From Sediminicoccus sp. KRV36 (lineage in GTDB: Bacteria; Pseudomonadota; Alphaproteobacteria; Acetobacterales; Acetobacteraceae), in assembly GCF_023243115.1 (NCBI RefSeq), contig NZ_CP085081.1, forward strand, positions 62,001 through 126,000: 64,000 nt of DNA, given 5' to 3'. Positions within the stretch are counted from its first letter, which is position 1; each line of letters opens with the position of its first letter. This document shows, piece after piece, positions 16,157 through 24,092 of the stretch. The notes beneath the pieces are model-generated. The model was not told where the DNA came from. It worked only from the letters and a program-made list of their open reading frames with translations, and ran no database searches. Position numbers and translations under genes: made by a program.

Positions 16157-18540
16157 TGAACGTGATCTTGCCCCAGCTGCGCCAGGTGGCCGCGCGCATC
16201 GCGCCGGTCTGGCCGCTCGCTGACTTCGTGGCGGTGAATCCGTTTCTGGGCCTGGTGGACCAACCCTTCGGCGCGGCCCAGGCGCTGCTCGGCCAGGTCA
16301 GCGGCAGGCCGGCCTTGCCGGAGCGCTCGCGCCTTGCCGCGGCACTGGAAAGCGGGCGCATCACCGAGGCTGATCTGGTGGCTGCCATCGCTGCCGCGGG
16401 CGCGGCCACCACGCCGGCGGCCTTGCGGGCGGCAGCGCTGCAGCCGCGCCCGGAATCCCCTGTCGCGCCACAGGCCAGGACCGTGGCCGATGTGCTCGAC
16501 GCCACGCTGGGCACGGATTGGACGCGCATCACGCGGGAGGAGATCGCCAAATGGATCGCGGCCTGGAGCGACGAGGGCCAGGCCAGCTGGGCCATGCCCT
16601 GGCGGGGTGAGGCGCTCTATGCCGCCTGGCGACAGGCCGCGCGGCAAGATCTCTCGCCGGAACTGGCGGGGCTTGCGGGGTTTCGCGCGCATGTCGCGGC
16701 CCTGCCCGCTGACCCGGCCGAGAGCGTGGCCGCCAGCCTGAAGGTGCTCGGCATTCCTGAGCCCGAGGCTTACCTGCACCGCGCCCTGCTGGGGCTTGCC
16801 GGCTGGGCCGCGCTGTTGCGGCAGCGCGGCTGGCTGCGGGAGCTGGATGGCGCGCCGAATGACGCGGTGATTGAATTGCTGGCGATCCGCCTCGCCTGGG
16901 AACAGGCGCTCTACGCGCATCACGCGGCGCCGGAATTCCGCGCGGCCTGGCGGGCGCGCCTTGCCGCGCCCGCCGATGCCTCACCCGATCTCACGGCTGA
17001 TCTGCTGCTGCTGGATGCCTATGAGCGTGGCTATCAGCGGGAACTCGGCGCCCAGTTGATGCGGCCGGGCGTGCCCGCGGCACTGCCGCCGCTGGTCCAG
17101 GCCGCCTTCTGCATCGATGTGCGTTCGGAGGTGTTTCGCCGCGCGCTGGAGGACGTGACCCCGCAAGTGGCCACCATCGGCTTCGCCGGCTTCTTCGGCT
17201 TCGCGCTGGAATATGTGCGGCTGGGCGATGCCAAAGGTGCCGGCCAATGCCCTGTCCTGCTCAAGCCGGGCCTGATCATCTGCGAGGCGGTGCAGGGCGC
17301 CTCCGCCCAGGAGGAAGCGCGCCTGGCCGAAGGGCGGGGCCTGCGCCGGCGTGCGGCCGATCTCTGGGCCAGCTTCCGCAGCTCCGCCGTCTCCTCCTTC
17401 GCCTATGTCGAGACGGCGGGCTTCCTCGCGGCGCCGGCACTGGTGCGTGGCACGCTGGGCATCACGGATGCGGCCGCCGATGGGCTGGATCCGGCGCTGC
17501 GGGCGCGGCTGGCGCCCAGCCTGGAGACGCGGCCCTGGCAGGCACGCGCGCATGGCTTCGCCAGCGCGGCACGGCTCGATGCGGCGGAGGCGGTGCTGCG
17601 CGCCCTCTCCCTCACGCATGATTTCGCGCCGCTGGTGTTGCTGGCGGGGCATGGCAGCAGCACGGTGAACAACCCGCATGCGGCCGGCCTCGATTGCGGG
17701 GCCTGTGGCGGCCATACCGGCGAGAGCAATGCGCGCGTCGCGGCCGCCGTCCTGAATGACCCGACGGTGCGGGAGGGATTGGCCGCGCGCGGCATCGTCA
17801 TCCCCCCGGCCACGCGCTTCCTGGCCGCGCTGCACGACACGACGACGGATGAGGTGACGCTCTACGATGCCGATCCTTCCGATCCCGCCATCGCGCAGCT
17901 GCGCGGCTGGCTGGATGCGGCTTCACGCCGCGCACGCCTGCTGCGCGCCGCGGCACTGGGCGTCACGGGTGATCCGCATGCGGCGATCGCCCGCCGCAGC
18001 CGGGATTGGTCCGAGGTGCGGCCGGAATGGGGGCTGGCGAACAACGCCGCCTTCATCGTGGCACCCCGTGCCCGCACCCAGGGCCTGGATCTGGATGGCC
18101 GCGTCTTCCTGCATTCCTATCTCTGGCAGGAAGATGCGGGCTTCGCTGTGCTGGAACTGATCATGACCGCGCCGATGGTCGTCGCGAACTGGATCAACCT
18201 CCAATACTACGGTTCCACCGTGGATCAGGCGGGGTGGGGCAGCGGCAACAAGGTGCTGCACAACATCACCGGAAGGCTGGGCGTGCTGGAAGGCCAGGGC
18301 GGTGACCTGCGCACCGGCCTGCCGATCCAATCCCTGCATGATGGCACGCAATGGCGGCACGAACCGCTGCGCCTGCATGTCGTGATCGCGGCACCGGAGG
18401 CCGCCATCGAGGCCATCCTGCGCAAGCATGCGGGTGTGCGCCAGCTGGTCGAGAATGGCTGGCTGCATCTCTTTTCGCTGGATGCCGAAGGCCTGGGGAT
18501 GCGGCGCTATCGCGGGCCAGGAATCTGGGAGGCGGGCTGA
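16156..18540 (+). CDS. dabA: DabA: carbonic-anhydrase-like subunit of inorganic-carbon transporter (DUF2309)
   Basis: A 794-residue DUF2309 protein. The predicted zinc site is complete: Cys319 and Asp321 in AFCIDVRSE, His499 in AGHGSST and Cys514 in GLDCGACGG. In the characterised Halothiobacillus DabA these correspond to C351, D353, H524 and C539, and the His-to-Cys distance of 15 residues is the same here. DabA is cytoplasmic, attached to DabB, and hydrates CO2 to bicarbonate in one direction. The ATG overlaps the dabB stop (16154-16158) and has GGGAGG upstream. The role in this organism is either CO2 supply for anaplerotic carboxylation or for autotrophy; no Rubisco genes are in the window. 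Confidence 0.92.
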   Translation: MNVILPQLRQVAARIAPVWPLADFVAVNPFLGLVDQPFGAAQALLGQVSGRPALPERSRLAAALESGRITEADLVAAIAAAGAATTPAALRAAALQPRPESPVAPQARTVADVLDATLGTDWTRITREEIAKWIAAWSDEGQASWAMPWRGEALYAAWRQAARQDLSPELAGLAGFRAHVAALPADPAESVAASLKVLGIPEPEAYLHRALLGLAGWAALLRQRGWLRELDGAPNDAVIELLAIRLAWEQALYAHHAAPEFRAAWRARLAAPADASPDLTADLLLLDAYERGYQRELGAQLMRPGVPAALPPLVQAAFCIDVRSEVFRRALEDVTPQVATIGFAGFFGFALEYVRLGDAKGAGQCPVLLKPGLIICEAVQGASAQEEARLAEGRGLRRRAADLWASFRSSAVSSFAYVETAGFLAAPALVRGTLGITDAAADGLDPALRARLAPSLETRPWQARAHGFASAARLDAAEAVLRALSLTHDFAPLVLLAGHGSSTVNNPHAAGLDCGACGGHTGESNARVAAAVLNDPTVREGLAARGIVIPPATRFLAALHDTTTDEVTLYDADPSDPAIAQLRGWLDAASRRARLLRAAALGVTGDPHAAIARRSRDWSEVRPEWGLANNAAFIVAPRARTQGLDLDGRVFLHSYLWQEDAGFAVLELIMTAPMVVANWINLQYYGSTVDQAGWGSGNKVLHNITGRLGVLEGQGGDLRTGLPIQSLHDGTQWRHEPLRLHVVIAAPEAAIEAILRKHAGVRQLVENGWLHLFSLDAEGLGMRRYRGPGIWEAG

Positions 18541-18543
18541 GCC

Positions 18544-19836
18544 TCAGCGCGCCGTCAGCGTCAGCCCGAACATGTCCCGCCAGCCATCCAGGCTGCTCTG
18601 CGGCTTGCCGCTGATCTGCGAGATGGGCAGTGGCGCGCGCGGCTGGGCCACGAGCTCCAGCACCGTCGCCTCGCCGCGCAGGAAGCGCGCCACGGCGTTG
18701 CGCGCATCCGCGAGGCGGGGCCCCGCCAGCATGGCGGCCGATTGCCCGATGAGGCGCTGGCGGAATGCCGCTTCGGCAATGCGCTCCTGCGCTGCCTGGG
18801 TCCGCACCCAGCGCTGGAAGACCGAGCGGTCGGCATAGCGCAGGCGCGCGGAGAGCAGCCGCGCGGATTGCGCGCCGCTGGCGTCCATGTCCTCCGGCAC
18901 GCGATCGGCACGGAAGGCGAGATTGAGCTCACCCACGTCACGCAGCTCGATTCCGAATTCGCTGAGCTCCAGGAGCTGCGCCGTGACGTCATGCGTGGCT
19001 TCCAGCCGGGCCTCGGCGCCCAGCGTGGCATAGCCCAGGCGTTGCATCCAATCGGCGATGGGCGGTGTCGGCATCACCTCCAGCCCGCGCAGCGCGAAAG
19101 CGCCGGTCTGCGGCCGGCCGGCCGTGATCTCACCCCGCAAGGTGAGGGCGGAGAGCCGGGCGATGGGGGCGGCGCCCTGGCTCAGCGCGACGCCTTCGAT
19201 TTCCAGGCTTTGCCGCCCTGGCGCCCGGCGCGGCGCGCGCTGCGCGATGACGGCGCCGAGCAGATCGGCCGCATCCAGCCCGGCATAGGCGATGCGCGCG
19301 ATGGTCAGACGGTCCGCCACGCCCATCTGCGGTGCGAGGATTTCGAGGGCGGTCAGGCTGGCCTGCCCGGTCCGCCCCGCGCCGAATCCCTCGATGGAGA
19401 GGCCGCCGATATTCACCGGTGCCGGCCCCGTGCTGCGCCAGCCCTCCAGCCGCAGCAGATCCGCCGTGACATCGCCGGGCTGGACCGTCTTGCCGGCGGC
19501 CGGGCGGCGGATGGCCAGGCCTTCGAGGTCCAGCCGCTCCAGCGTCACCGGCAGATCCCCGCCCGAAATGGCGATGCCGCGCAGCGAAAGCCGGGCGATG
19601 CCATCGTCGCGCAGGCCCTCCAGCCGGGCCTCGGTGATGCGAATGCTCTCATTCTGCCGGCGCAGCACGGCGCCGCTCAGCACCGCGCTGCCCGCGACAT
19701 CGGTCGCTGTCGCGCGGTCGAAGCTGAGCGTGACGTCGGCGCCCAGCAGGCGACGAAGCTGGGTGACGGCGGCGGGCTCCTGGGCGTGCGCGAGCATGGG
19801 CAGGAGGAGCAGGGCGGCAAGGAGGATCTGGCGCAT
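18544..19836 (-). CDS. Secreted protein of unknown function (AsmA-like repetitive beta pattern)
   Basis: A 430-residue protein with a clear signal peptide (MRQILLAALLLLPMLAHAQ). I do not recognise a family. The middle has many short alternating segments, such as GIARLSLRGIAISGGDLPV and RLSALTLRGEITAGRPQTG, recalling the repetitive strands of AsmA or other periplasmic bridge-like proteins, but this is only a resemblance. The C-terminal 150 residues are helical. It converges with dabA, with 3 bp between the stop codons and no visible terminator, and is divergent from the VWA gene. Confidence 0.7.
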   Translation of the reverse strand: MRQILLAALLLLPMLAHAQEPAAVTQLRRLLGADVTLSFDRATATDVAGSAVLSGAVLRRQNESIRITEARLEGLRDDGIARLSLRGIAISGGDLPVTLERLDLEGLAIRRPAAGKTVQPGDVTADLLRLEGWRSTGPAPVNIGGLSIEGFGAGRTGQASLTALEILAPQMGVADRLTIARIAYAGLDAADLLGAVIAQRAPRRAPGRQSLEIEGVALSQGAAPIARLSALTLRGEITAGRPQTGAFALRGLEVMPTPPIADWMQRLGYATLGAEARLEATHDVTAQLLELSEFGIELRDVGELNLAFRADRVPEDMDASGAQSARLLSARLRYADRSVFQRWVRTQAAQERIAEAAFRQRLIGQSAAMLAGPRLADARNAVARFLRGEATVLELVAQPRAPLPISQISGKPQSSLDGWRDMFGLTLTAR

Positions 19837-19931
19837 CCACCAAGGCTAGACCCGCATCGGCGCGGCGCGCCAGTTTCCTTTGCGCCCCACACCCTGGCGG
19901 AACCGGGCGGCATGCCCCATCTGTCACAGGC

Positions 19932-20633
19932 ATGAGCCAAGTCCCGGCCAAACCCAGCAACGCGGCGGTGGCCGCCTTCCTCGCGAAGGTGGAGGCGATG
20001 CCGGCCGTGCGCCCGGTCTCCGCCCGGCGTGGCCGGCTGATTTTCGCCGTGGATGCCACAGCCTCCCGCCAGCATGCCTGGGACACCGCCTGCCATTTGC
20101 AGTCCGAGATGTTCTCCGCGACGCGGGATCTGGGGGGCCTGGCCGTCCAGCTGGCCTATTGGCGCGGCTACATGGAATTCGCGGCGACACCCTTCCTGAC
20201 CGATACGGCCGAGCTGGCGCGCCGCATGTCCGGCGTCACGGTGATGGGCGGCCAGACCCAGGTGCTGCGCGTGCTGGAACACGCCTTGCGCGAGACGAAA
20301 TCCGAACGCGTGAACGCCCTGGTCCTGGTGGGTGACGCGCTGGAGGAAGCCGTGGACCCGATCTGCCATCTGGCGGGGCAACTGGGCCTGCATGGCACGC
20401 CCGTCTTCTGCTTCCAGGAGGGTGCGGACCGCGTCGCCGAACAGGGTTTCCGCCAGGTGGCCAAGCTCTCCGGCGGCGCCTGGGCGCCGTTTGACGCCAG
20501 CAGCGCCGAGGCCTTGCGCGCCTTGCTGCGCGCGGTCGCGGTCTTCGCGGCCGGTGGGCGGGCTGCGCTGACGCGCCTGCCGGGGCGTGAAGCGCAGCGC
20601 ATCGCGGGCCAGCTTCCCGCGCCCCAGCGCTGA
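19932..20633 (+). CDS. VWA-like domain protein, unknown function
   Basis: A 233-residue cytosolic protein. Residues 35-190 look like a von Willebrand A fold: RLIFAVDATASRQHAWD provides the first strand and a DxTxS metal-site variant, and ALVLVGDALEE and TPVFCFQEGAD supply later strands. Its partner gene starts 20 bp downstream and encodes a membrane-bound J-domain protein. I recall this VWA/DnaJ pairing from other alphaproteobacteria, but no function is established. The ATG at 19932 gives MSQVPAKPSN; longer frames conflict with the upstream gene. Confidence 0.72.
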   Translation: MSQVPAKPSNAAVAAFLAKVEAMPAVRPVSARRGRLIFAVDATASRQHAWDTACHLQSEMFSATRDLGGLAVQLAYWRGYMEFAATPFLTDTAELARRMSGVTVMGGQTQVLRVLEHALRETKSERVNALVLVGDALEEAVDPICHLAGQLGLHGTPVFCFQEGADRVAEQGFRQVAKLSGGAWAPFDASSAEALRALLRAVAVFAAGGRAALTRLPGREAQRIAGQLPAPQR

Positions 20634-20653
20634 AGTATGGGGGGCTGAGCGCC

Positions 20654-21343
20654 ATGTACGCGGTGGCAATCGGCGCGGCGCTGCTGCTGGGCGGGCTGGT
20701 GCTGCTTTACGCCTTCGCGAATGCGCGCCCGGCCGCCATCAAGACCTCGCTCATCTGGGGGGTTGGCACGCTGGGTGCTGTCGGCATCACGGCGATGCTG
20801 CTGACTGGGCGCGGCGCCAATGCGCTCTGGGCGCTGATCATGTTCGGCCCTGCCTTGCTCCAGGCCTTCCGCGGCTGGCGCGCGCGCCGCAGCTTCGGCC
20901 GCCCGGCGGAAGGCGCCGAGGCGAGCGGCGTGGAGACCACGACGCTGGACATGCGCCTGGATCTCGGCAGCGGCGCCATGTCGGGGCGGGTGCGGCGCGG
21001 GGATTTCCAGGGGCGGGACCTTGCCTCCATGGATCGCGCCGAACTCATGGCCCTGCTCAGCGACTGCCAGGCGCTGGATGCGGAGAGCGTGCCCCTCATC
21101 GAGGCCTGGCTGGACCGCACCGATCCCGAATGGCGCGATGCTGCGCCGCCGCCCCAGGCCGCTTCTGGCGGCCGCATGACGCGGGCCGAGGCGCTGGCGG
21201 TGCTGGGCCTCAGCGAAGGCGCCAATGAGGAAGCGATCCGTGCCGCGCATCGGCGGCTGATGCAATCCGCCCACCCCGATCGTGGCGGCAGCGACTGGCT
21301 GGCCAGCCGCGTGAACGAAGCGCGGGATTTGCTGCTCGGCTGA
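20654..21343 (+). CDS. Membrane-anchored J-domain protein (DnaJ-like)
   Basis: A 229-residue protein with two N-terminal membrane helices (about residues 3-22 and 31-52, then ALWALIMFGPALLQAF as a possible third) and a C-terminal J-domain. The J-domain begins near residue 175 (MTRAEALAVLGLSEGANEEA) and contains the essential HPD tripeptide in QSAHPDRGG. The short loop and HPDRGG resemble Tim14/Pam18-type J-proteins, which recruit Hsp70 at membranes. It is likely co-transcribed with the VWA gene. No dnaK gene is nearby. Confidence 0.82.
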   Translation: MYAVAIGAALLLGGLVLLYAFANARPAAIKTSLIWGVGTLGAVGITAMLLTGRGANALWALIMFGPALLQAFRGWRARRSFGRPAEGAEASGVETTTLDMRLDLGSGAMSGRVRRGDFQGRDLASMDRAELMALLSDCQALDAESVPLIEAWLDRTDPEWRDAAPPPQAASGGRMTRAEALAVLGLSEGANEEAIRAAHRRLMQSAHPDRGGSDWLASRVNEARDLLLG

Positions 21344-21476
21344 GCCTTGGCGCCCGGTGACTGAGGGTCGGAGGGGAGGGAACGCGAAATGCCTCGCCCC
21401 GTCCCGCTCATCGGCTTGGAATTGGCGTGTCCTGAACCTGGGAAGTCACGCATGAACCATGCAAGCGATGGAGGTG

Positions 21477-21523
21477 CAGGAACCTAAGGTTCCTGCCCGG
21501 GTGCTCGAGGGGCTGGCCCCTCG
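21477..21523 (-). repeat. Double-hairpin intergenic element, copy 4 (overlaps a gene's 3' end)
   Basis: Hairpin A is CGAGGGGC-TG-GCCCCTCG at 21506-21523, identical to the A hairpin of copy 2. Hairpin B is the perfect palindrome CAGGAACCTAAGGTTCCTG at 21477-21495. The spacer is 10 nt. The stop codon of the minus-strand gene (21484-21486) falls inside hairpin B and hairpin A is translated as its C-terminal tail, so the element provides the end of the reading frame. Confidence 0.65.
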
Positions 21524-22125
21524 ATCTTGTCCTCACGAGGCATCTTCCCGCCCGAAAGCCGCCGCCGCACCCACCGTCTCGCGGCCGCGAAGCCCCGCCC
21601 CAGCGGGCCGCGTGCCTGCCGCAAGGCCTGGCGCACAGCCTCGGCCGCCCGCCGGGCCGCCTGCCGGGCCAGGACCCAGGCCGGAATGCCCTCCAGCGTG
21701 CGATGCGCGAAATCCAGCATCCGCATCACGCCGTCATGCAGCCAGGCGAACCAGGGCACCTGCATCATCTTTGGCTTGGCGATGGCGAAGACGCGGGTGG
21801 AGAAGGCCGCGCCGATGATCTTGGTGCCCAGGATCACGATGGCCGCCCAGATGAAATGCCCCTCCCGCAGCAGCCATAATTCACCCAGCTTAAGCAGGGG
21901 GATGATGGGCACGAAGGGCAGCACGAAGACCGCGATGACGGCGCCGGGGCTCAGCCGCTCCACCAGATGCTCCAGCGCCGTGAAGAGGGGTAGCCGCGCC
22001 AATTGGCGCCCCAGCGCGGTGAGCCAGGCCCAGAGCGTCACCTCCAGCAGCACCACGAGCATGGCCAGGGCGATGGCGAAGGGCGCCACCAGGCGGCGCG
22101 TCAGGTTGCGGCGTGCGGAGGGCAT
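21484..22125 (-). CDS. Membrane protein of unknown function with basic C-terminus
   Basis: A 213-residue protein starting at ATG 22125. Two to three hydrophobic helices are visible (VAPFAIALAMLVVLLEVTLW near residues 14-33, GAVIAVFVLPFVPIIPLLKL near 60-80, and IWAAIVILGTKIIGAAF), followed by a long Arg/Ala-rich helical C-terminus (about 140-195). No named family is recognised. The last residues, GPAPRAPGQEP, are encoded by the repeated hairpin element at 21477-21523, so the natural stop may have been replaced. It follows the methyltransferase gene, with 50 bp between them. Confidence 0.65.
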   Translation of the reverse strand: MPSARRNLTRRLVAPFAIALAMLVVLLEVTLWAWLTALGRQLARLPLFTALEHLVERLSPGAVIAVFVLPFVPIIPLLKLGELWLLREGHFIWAAIVILGTKIIGAAFSTRVFAIAKPKMMQVPWFAWLHDGVMRMLDFAHRTLEGIPAWVLARQAARRAAEAVRQALRQARGPLGRGFAAARRWVRRRLSGGKMPREDKIEGPAPRAPGQEP

Positions 22126-22175
22126 GACGAGGGAGGTTGCGCGCCCTTCCGCCGGACGGCAAATCAGGCCGCGCC

Positions 22176-22925
22176 CTACCGCCGCCGCAGGAAGACGAAA
22201 TGCGCGTGGTCCTGCCAGGTGTGGCGATCCAGGATGCGCATTTCGAGCAGTTCCAGCGCGCGCTCGAAGGCGGATTTCGTGAAGAACCACCAATAGGGCC
22301 AGGTGCTCGGTGCGCCCTGGGTGACATAGGGCATTTTCGCGCCGTCGCTGGCCGGTGCGTGGATGTCCAGATCCACCTGGAAGCGGTCCAGGTAATACCG
22401 GCGCAGCACCGCGCGTTCCCGCCCGCGCAGCGCTGGCAGGAACAGCGCCGAGGCGGCCGCGAAGCTGACGCGGCCCTCGGCATTCTCCACCGCATCGGGC
22501 ACGACAACGGTGCTGGCGATGAGATATTCCCCCACCACGCGGCGCAGATTCAGCAAGGTGTGGATCGGGTTGGGCGCATGGTAGAGCAGCGAGGCCGCGT
22601 TCACGATGTCGAAGCGGCCCAGCTTCTGGGCGAAGCCCGGGTGATCCACATCCGTCTCTGGCCGGAAATCAATATCGTGGATCTGATGGGCGCGGGTCGA
22701 ATCGCGAAAATAGGCCCAGAGCTCATGCTCCAGCGGCAGGATATCGGCCATGGCGACATCCACGGCCCCGCAGCGCTGCGCCCAGCTGGCGCGCTCATTG
22801 CCGCTGCGTTCGCGGATGCCGCCGATATCCACGAAGCTCCGGCCAGGGGCCACGGCCGCGATCCAGTGATCCATGCGGTCCTGTGGCGCCAAACGGCCCA
22901 CCCCGAAGCTTGGCGCCGCTTCCAT
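22176..22925 (-). CDS. SAM-dependent methyltransferase-like protein
   Basis: A 249-residue protein. The N-terminal half has a class-I methyltransferase pattern: SFVDIGGIRERSG (motif I variant, near residues 30-42), VDVAMADILPL, then FDIVNAASLLYHAPNPIHTL, typical of motif IV/post-I in small-molecule methyltransferases, and EYLIASTVVVPD. The substrate is unknown. Its ATG (22925) overlaps the stop of the D-threonine-aldolase-like gene (ATGA), so the two are translationally coupled. A longer frame to 23024 exists but would lie within the upstream gene. Confidence 0.72.
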   Translation of the reverse strand: MEAAPSFGVGRLAPQDRMDHWIAAVAPGRSFVDIGGIRERSGNERASWAQRCGAVDVAMADILPLEHELWAYFRDSTRAHQIHDIDFRPETDVDHPGFAQKLGRFDIVNAASLLYHAPNPIHTLLNLRRVVGEYLIASTVVVPDAVENAEGRVSFAAASALFLPALRGRERAVLRRYYLDRFQVDLDIHAPASDGAKMPYVTQGAPSTWPYWWFFTKSAFERALELLEMRILDRHTWQDHAHFVFLRRR

Positions 22926-24034
22926 CAGGCCATGGCACCGCGGGCGGCCACCGGCCACAGGCATTCGACCCTGCCCTTCCGGACACCCACGTACCAGTCG
23001 TAGCGATCCACCGTCGGGTCGCAATGGCCGGGAATGAGGCGCAGCTTTTCGCCGAGGCGCGGGCGCAGGGCGGGGTCCTCCACCGTCAGCTTCCCGTGCT
23101 CATCCGAGGCGCCGACATAGGAAACGCCCGACCGGCCGGACACGATGGGGTAGCCGCTATCCGTCGGCACCGCCTTGTGGCCCGCATCCACCACCGAGAT
23201 GTGGGGAGTCGCCGCACTCATCACCGTGGCGAGCACGAAGAGCGCGTGGCGAAAGGGCGGTGCCTCGGTGTTGCGGGCGTAATCGGCGTCCATGAAGGCG
23301 TAGGAACCGGCCTGGATTTCCGTATAGACGCCGCTCGCCACCTCATGCTGGAAGCTGCCGCTGCCGGCCCCCCCCACCACGGGGCAATCGAGGCCACGCT
23401 GGCGCAATTGCTCGACCGTGCGGCGCGAGGCTTCGACCGCGCCGGCAATGGCGGCGGCGCGGCGCTCCGGCTCGCGGATGTGCTGGGCGCTGCCATGATA
23501 GGCCTGGATGCCGCCGAAGCTGAGGTGCTTCGAGGCCGCAATGATCTCCGCCAGGGCCACCACGGGCGGGCCCGCCTGCACGCCGCAGCGCGCCCCGCCC
23601 ACGTCAATTTCCACCAGCACGGGAATGCGCACGCCGGCCGCCTGGGCGGCCTCCTCGATGGCGGCGATCTGCGCCGGATCATCCACGCAGATGGAGACCT
23701 GCGCGATGCGCGCCAGGGCCGCCAGCCGCGCCAGCTTGCGCGCGCCCACCACCTGGTTCGTCACCATGATGTCGGGGATGCCACCCCAGGCGAGCACTTC
23801 CGCCTCGCCCACCTTCTGCACGCATTGCCCGATGGCGCCGCGGGCCATCTGCAGCTTCGCGATCACCGGGGATTTGTGGGTCTTGGCATGGGCGCGCAGC
23901 CTGGCGCCGGTGGGCGCTAGGAAGGCCGCCATGGTGTCGAGGTTGTGCTCGAAGGCATCGAGGTCAATCAGCAGCGCGGGTGTGTCCACCTCATCTTCGC
24001 GCATGCCGGGTTCGGCCGGAGGGGCTTGGAGCAT
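22925..24034 (-). CDS. D-threonine aldolase / DSD1-family PLP enzyme (fold type III)
   Basis: A 369-residue alanine-racemase-fold enzyme. The start block DTPALLIDLDAFEHNL, the PLP Lys51 in RAHAKTHKSP, EIDVGGARCGV, QAYHGSAQH, GSGSFQHE and the C-terminal metal-site segment LIPGHCDPTVDRYD (His, Cys, Asp ligands) are characteristic of D-threonine aldolase and D-serine dehydratase-like enzymes. These use PLP plus a divalent metal to cleave D-3-hydroxyamino acids or eliminate water from D-serine. ATG 24034 is preceded by GAAGGA; a TTG at 24040 is less likely. It is divergent from the amine oxidase gene, with 58 bp between them. Confidence 0.88.
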   Translation of the reverse strand: MLQAPPAEPGMREDEVDTPALLIDLDAFEHNLDTMAAFLAPTGARLRAHAKTHKSPVIAKLQMARGAIGQCVQKVGEAEVLAWGGIPDIMVTNQVVGARKLARLAALARIAQVSICVDDPAQIAAIEEAAQAAGVRIPVLVEIDVGGARCGVQAGPPVVALAEIIAASKHLSFGGIQAYHGSAQHIREPERRAAAIAGAVEASRRTVEQLRQRGLDCPVVGGAGSGSFQHEVASGVYTEIQAGSYAFMDADYARNTEAPPFRHALFVLATVMSAATPHISVVDAGHKAVPTDSGYPIVSGRSGVSYVGASDEHGKLTVEDPALRPRLGEKLRLIPGHCDPTVDRYDWYVGVRKGRVECLWPVAARGAMA

Positions 24035-24092
24035 CTGCAATCCTTCTCGCGGCCGTCATGCCGGCCGCATCGCTTTGCCCTATGATGCGGCG

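Noticed and set aside
23508..24092. Upstream extension of the amine oxidase frame
   Set aside because: It is antisense to the D-threonine-aldolase-like gene; the FAD motif begins just after ATG 24093.
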